Assembly: GCF_030272615.1 (NCBI RefSeq)
Contig: NC_081415.1
Span: 264,110,925-264,168,924, forward strand
From: Cryptomeria japonica
Taxonomy: Eukaryota > Streptophyta > Pinopsida > Cupressales > Cupressaceae
DNA: 58,000 nt
Direction of reading: 5' to 3'
The translations under genes were made by a program, and so were the position numbers. The notes under the pieces were generated by a model. The model was not told the DNA's origin. It was given only the letters and a program-made list of their open reading frames with translations, and did not search any database. Below are positions 56,503-58,000 of this stretch, piece after piece (the stretch's first letter is position 1; each line of letters begins with the position of its first letter).

Positions 56503-57765
56503 TGTTCCCCCCACCACTCCAAGGAGAGAGAAAAGGGGGTCACTAGGGTTGACGGTTTTCACTTAGGGGAGACTTTACATTCAAAAGAGGGGTTGAAACC
56601 CACAAGATCCAATCCCACACAATGCAAGATTGGATTCTAAATGAGTTTCAAGGGTTGTGACAGCAAGGCTACCCTCTTTTGTAAAGAATGTAGATAGAAG
56701 GATTGAGCTAGGAATGGATGTAAAGTGAGAAAGATTCGCTTATAAACAGAGATAGGAATATAGGATGAAGCTGCGGACCTAGAATTAGCAGTAAAATGTC
56801 GAGATGATGCTGTCCTGCAAATTTGAGTGAAATTTGACGGGATGATGGCGCCCGACGTGCACACGGTCCTCCGAAAAATCCGCAAAACGAAGGGGGATCT
56901 GTTCATCTCTGCACAAGGATTCCAGATCTTCAATTATAGCCATGTACCTGCAACCTACACACAGAAAAGAGAGGATGATTGGGGGGTTAGGGATTAGGGG
57001 TTTGCCCTTAGGTCAAACCCCGGTTTTGGAATTAACCAAGAAATGAGAATGTTGTAAATGTAAATGATTGTAATGTAAACAAGTACTGATACCTTGTTGT
57101 AAGAATGTTTGTATTCTTGCATGCGAAGGTGTAAATGTCGTTGTATGTTGTATGTTGTAAGTGATCTCCTCTTCAATGGTTGAATCTCTATCTTGAATGC
57201 AACACTTAGCCTTGAATGGAGATTTAGAATGCTCAATTGCTTGAAGGAATGCTTGAATGCTTGAATGCTTGAATGTTTGAATATCATTTCCGCATCTTGC
57301 ACACATATCTCCTCCTTCCTCAAAATGGGAGAGGAAATGTAGTTTATATACTTGCCAATTAGGGTTGAAAGACCAATTTTTCTGACCAAGGGCCGACATA
57401 GCAACCTTATTTTCCAATTTGCAAACTTAAAGACCCGAAGCCCCATAAGAGACTGGGCCCAAAATAGGGCCAGGGACCAGGGCACTGGGCGCCATGGTCC
57501 TGGGGGACCAGGGCACTGGGTGCCCTAGTCCTAAAGGACTAGGGCGCTAGGCACCATGGTCCTGGGGGACCAGGGCGCTGGGCACCATGGTCCCACCTCC
57601 AGAGACAGCAGGGTGCAAGGAGGGATCATGCCAAGGTGCTGAAAAATGCAGTTTTTGATGTCATGGACAAGTTTCGGGGTCTCCATTCAGGTTTAGTGTT
57701 GCATCACCATCATGAAGACACAAATGTAGTCGAAATTGCAAGTGTCACAATTTTAGGATGCTACA
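56503..57765 (-). repeat. 3' LTR of a minus-strand Tat-like element interrupting the Tat-lineage element
   Basis: On the plus strand it runs from TGTTCCCCCC to GGATGCTACA (1263 bp). In its own sense it begins TGTAGCATCCTAAAATTGTG and follows a polypurine tract, so this is the 3' LTR and the body lies to the right, past the window. TATATAAA in the minus sense at 57343-57350 is a good TATA box. The left flank is CTAAG; the right duplication is outside the window. It contains a 31-bp hairpin minisatellite. Confidence 0.8.
57474..57597. repeat. Four-copy 31-bp GC-rich hairpin minisatellite
   Basis: Units start at 57474, 57505, 57536 and 57567 (exact period 31). Each is close to GGACCAGGGC-11 bases-CATGGTCC, so each unit can fold back on itself. 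Between units 2 and 3, GCCCTAGTCC (57522-57531) and GGACTAGGGC (57536-57545) are perfect 10-base arms around TAAA. Confidence 0.9.
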
Positions 57766-57780
57766 TTTAGCCCCCACTTT
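57766..57780 (-). other. Polypurine tract of the minus-strand element
   Basis: In its own sense AAAGTGGGGGCTAAA, directly against the LTR start TGTAGC. Confidence 0.85.
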
Positions 57781-58000
57781 AGCGGGAGTATAAGCATACG
57801 CCCATACTTCCGGTAAAGTACAAGGAAACAACATTGAAAGACTTTCACCACGTCAAGGAGGCAAGACACACCAAGCCACCAGTGGACTAAGGATATTATG
57901 ACTTCGATTGACAAAGTAAAAGGGAAGATCATGAGGGAGAACCATGACTATCAGTAGTAAGGTTCCCTCACTATGAGTCATGTAAGAAAAATACCAAAAA
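57781..58000 (-). other. 3' interior of the minus-strand Tat-like element
   Basis: 220 bases up to the window edge. No coding motif; expected to be 3' untranslated region. Confidence 0.5.

Overview
The window is nuclear DNA of a seed plant with a large, repeat-filled genome. It is AT-rich and has no bacterial features. I find no convincing intact host gene. Almost everything recognisable is a mobile element or a simple or tandem repeat. Priming sites of the plant initiator-Met tRNA type, chromoviruses with a C-terminal chromodomain and a Tat-lineage element with two RNase H domains all point to land plants. A gymnosperm is plausible, but that is only an inference from the long LTRs and repeat style.

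Layout. 1-4143: degenerate sequence with one broken RNA-binding-like reading frame and an (AT/ACAT)n microsatellite. 4144-16648: a 12.5 kb element with 4.4 kb LTRs, a good primer-binding site and polypurine tract, and a 3.7 kb interior without gag or pol. This is the LARD architecture (large retrotransposon derivative). 16654-19182: remains of another LTR and its leader. 19183-22298 (minus): a decayed multi-exon gene of a DDE-transposase-like family. A second, divergent copy lies on the plus strand at 43256-45690. 22907-36318 (minus): a chromovirus reduced to gag and protease, with a perfect GGGAG target duplication. A second chromovirus (25114-32976, plus) is nested inside it. 36324-43255: GA/CT-rich tracts, an LTR at 39244-40383, and a palindrome cluster. 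46157-47007: 2.4 copies of a 360-bp satellite. 47195-56502: a Tat-lineage Ty3/gypsy element (gag, protease, G-patch, RT, two RNase H domains), cut short by a minus-strand LTR of another element at 56503-57765 whose body leaves the window.

Nesting gives relative ages. The minus chromovirus is older than the plus chromovirus inside it, and it landed in the GA-rich 5' region of the transposase-like gene. The Tat element is older than the LTR that interrupts it. LTR pairs of the LARD-like element and of the inner chromovirus differ by about 7-8% where I compared them by eye, so these insertions are not recent.

Most unusual points: the Tat element keeps one reading frame for about 6.2 kb with 23 in-frame stops and no frameshift; its leader carries about 19 copies of a CGCGTCTGTG-type word; the LARD-like LTRs contain dense CCATGG/CACGTG palindromes; and the two transposase-like copies share a CT-rich sense-strand tract upstream.
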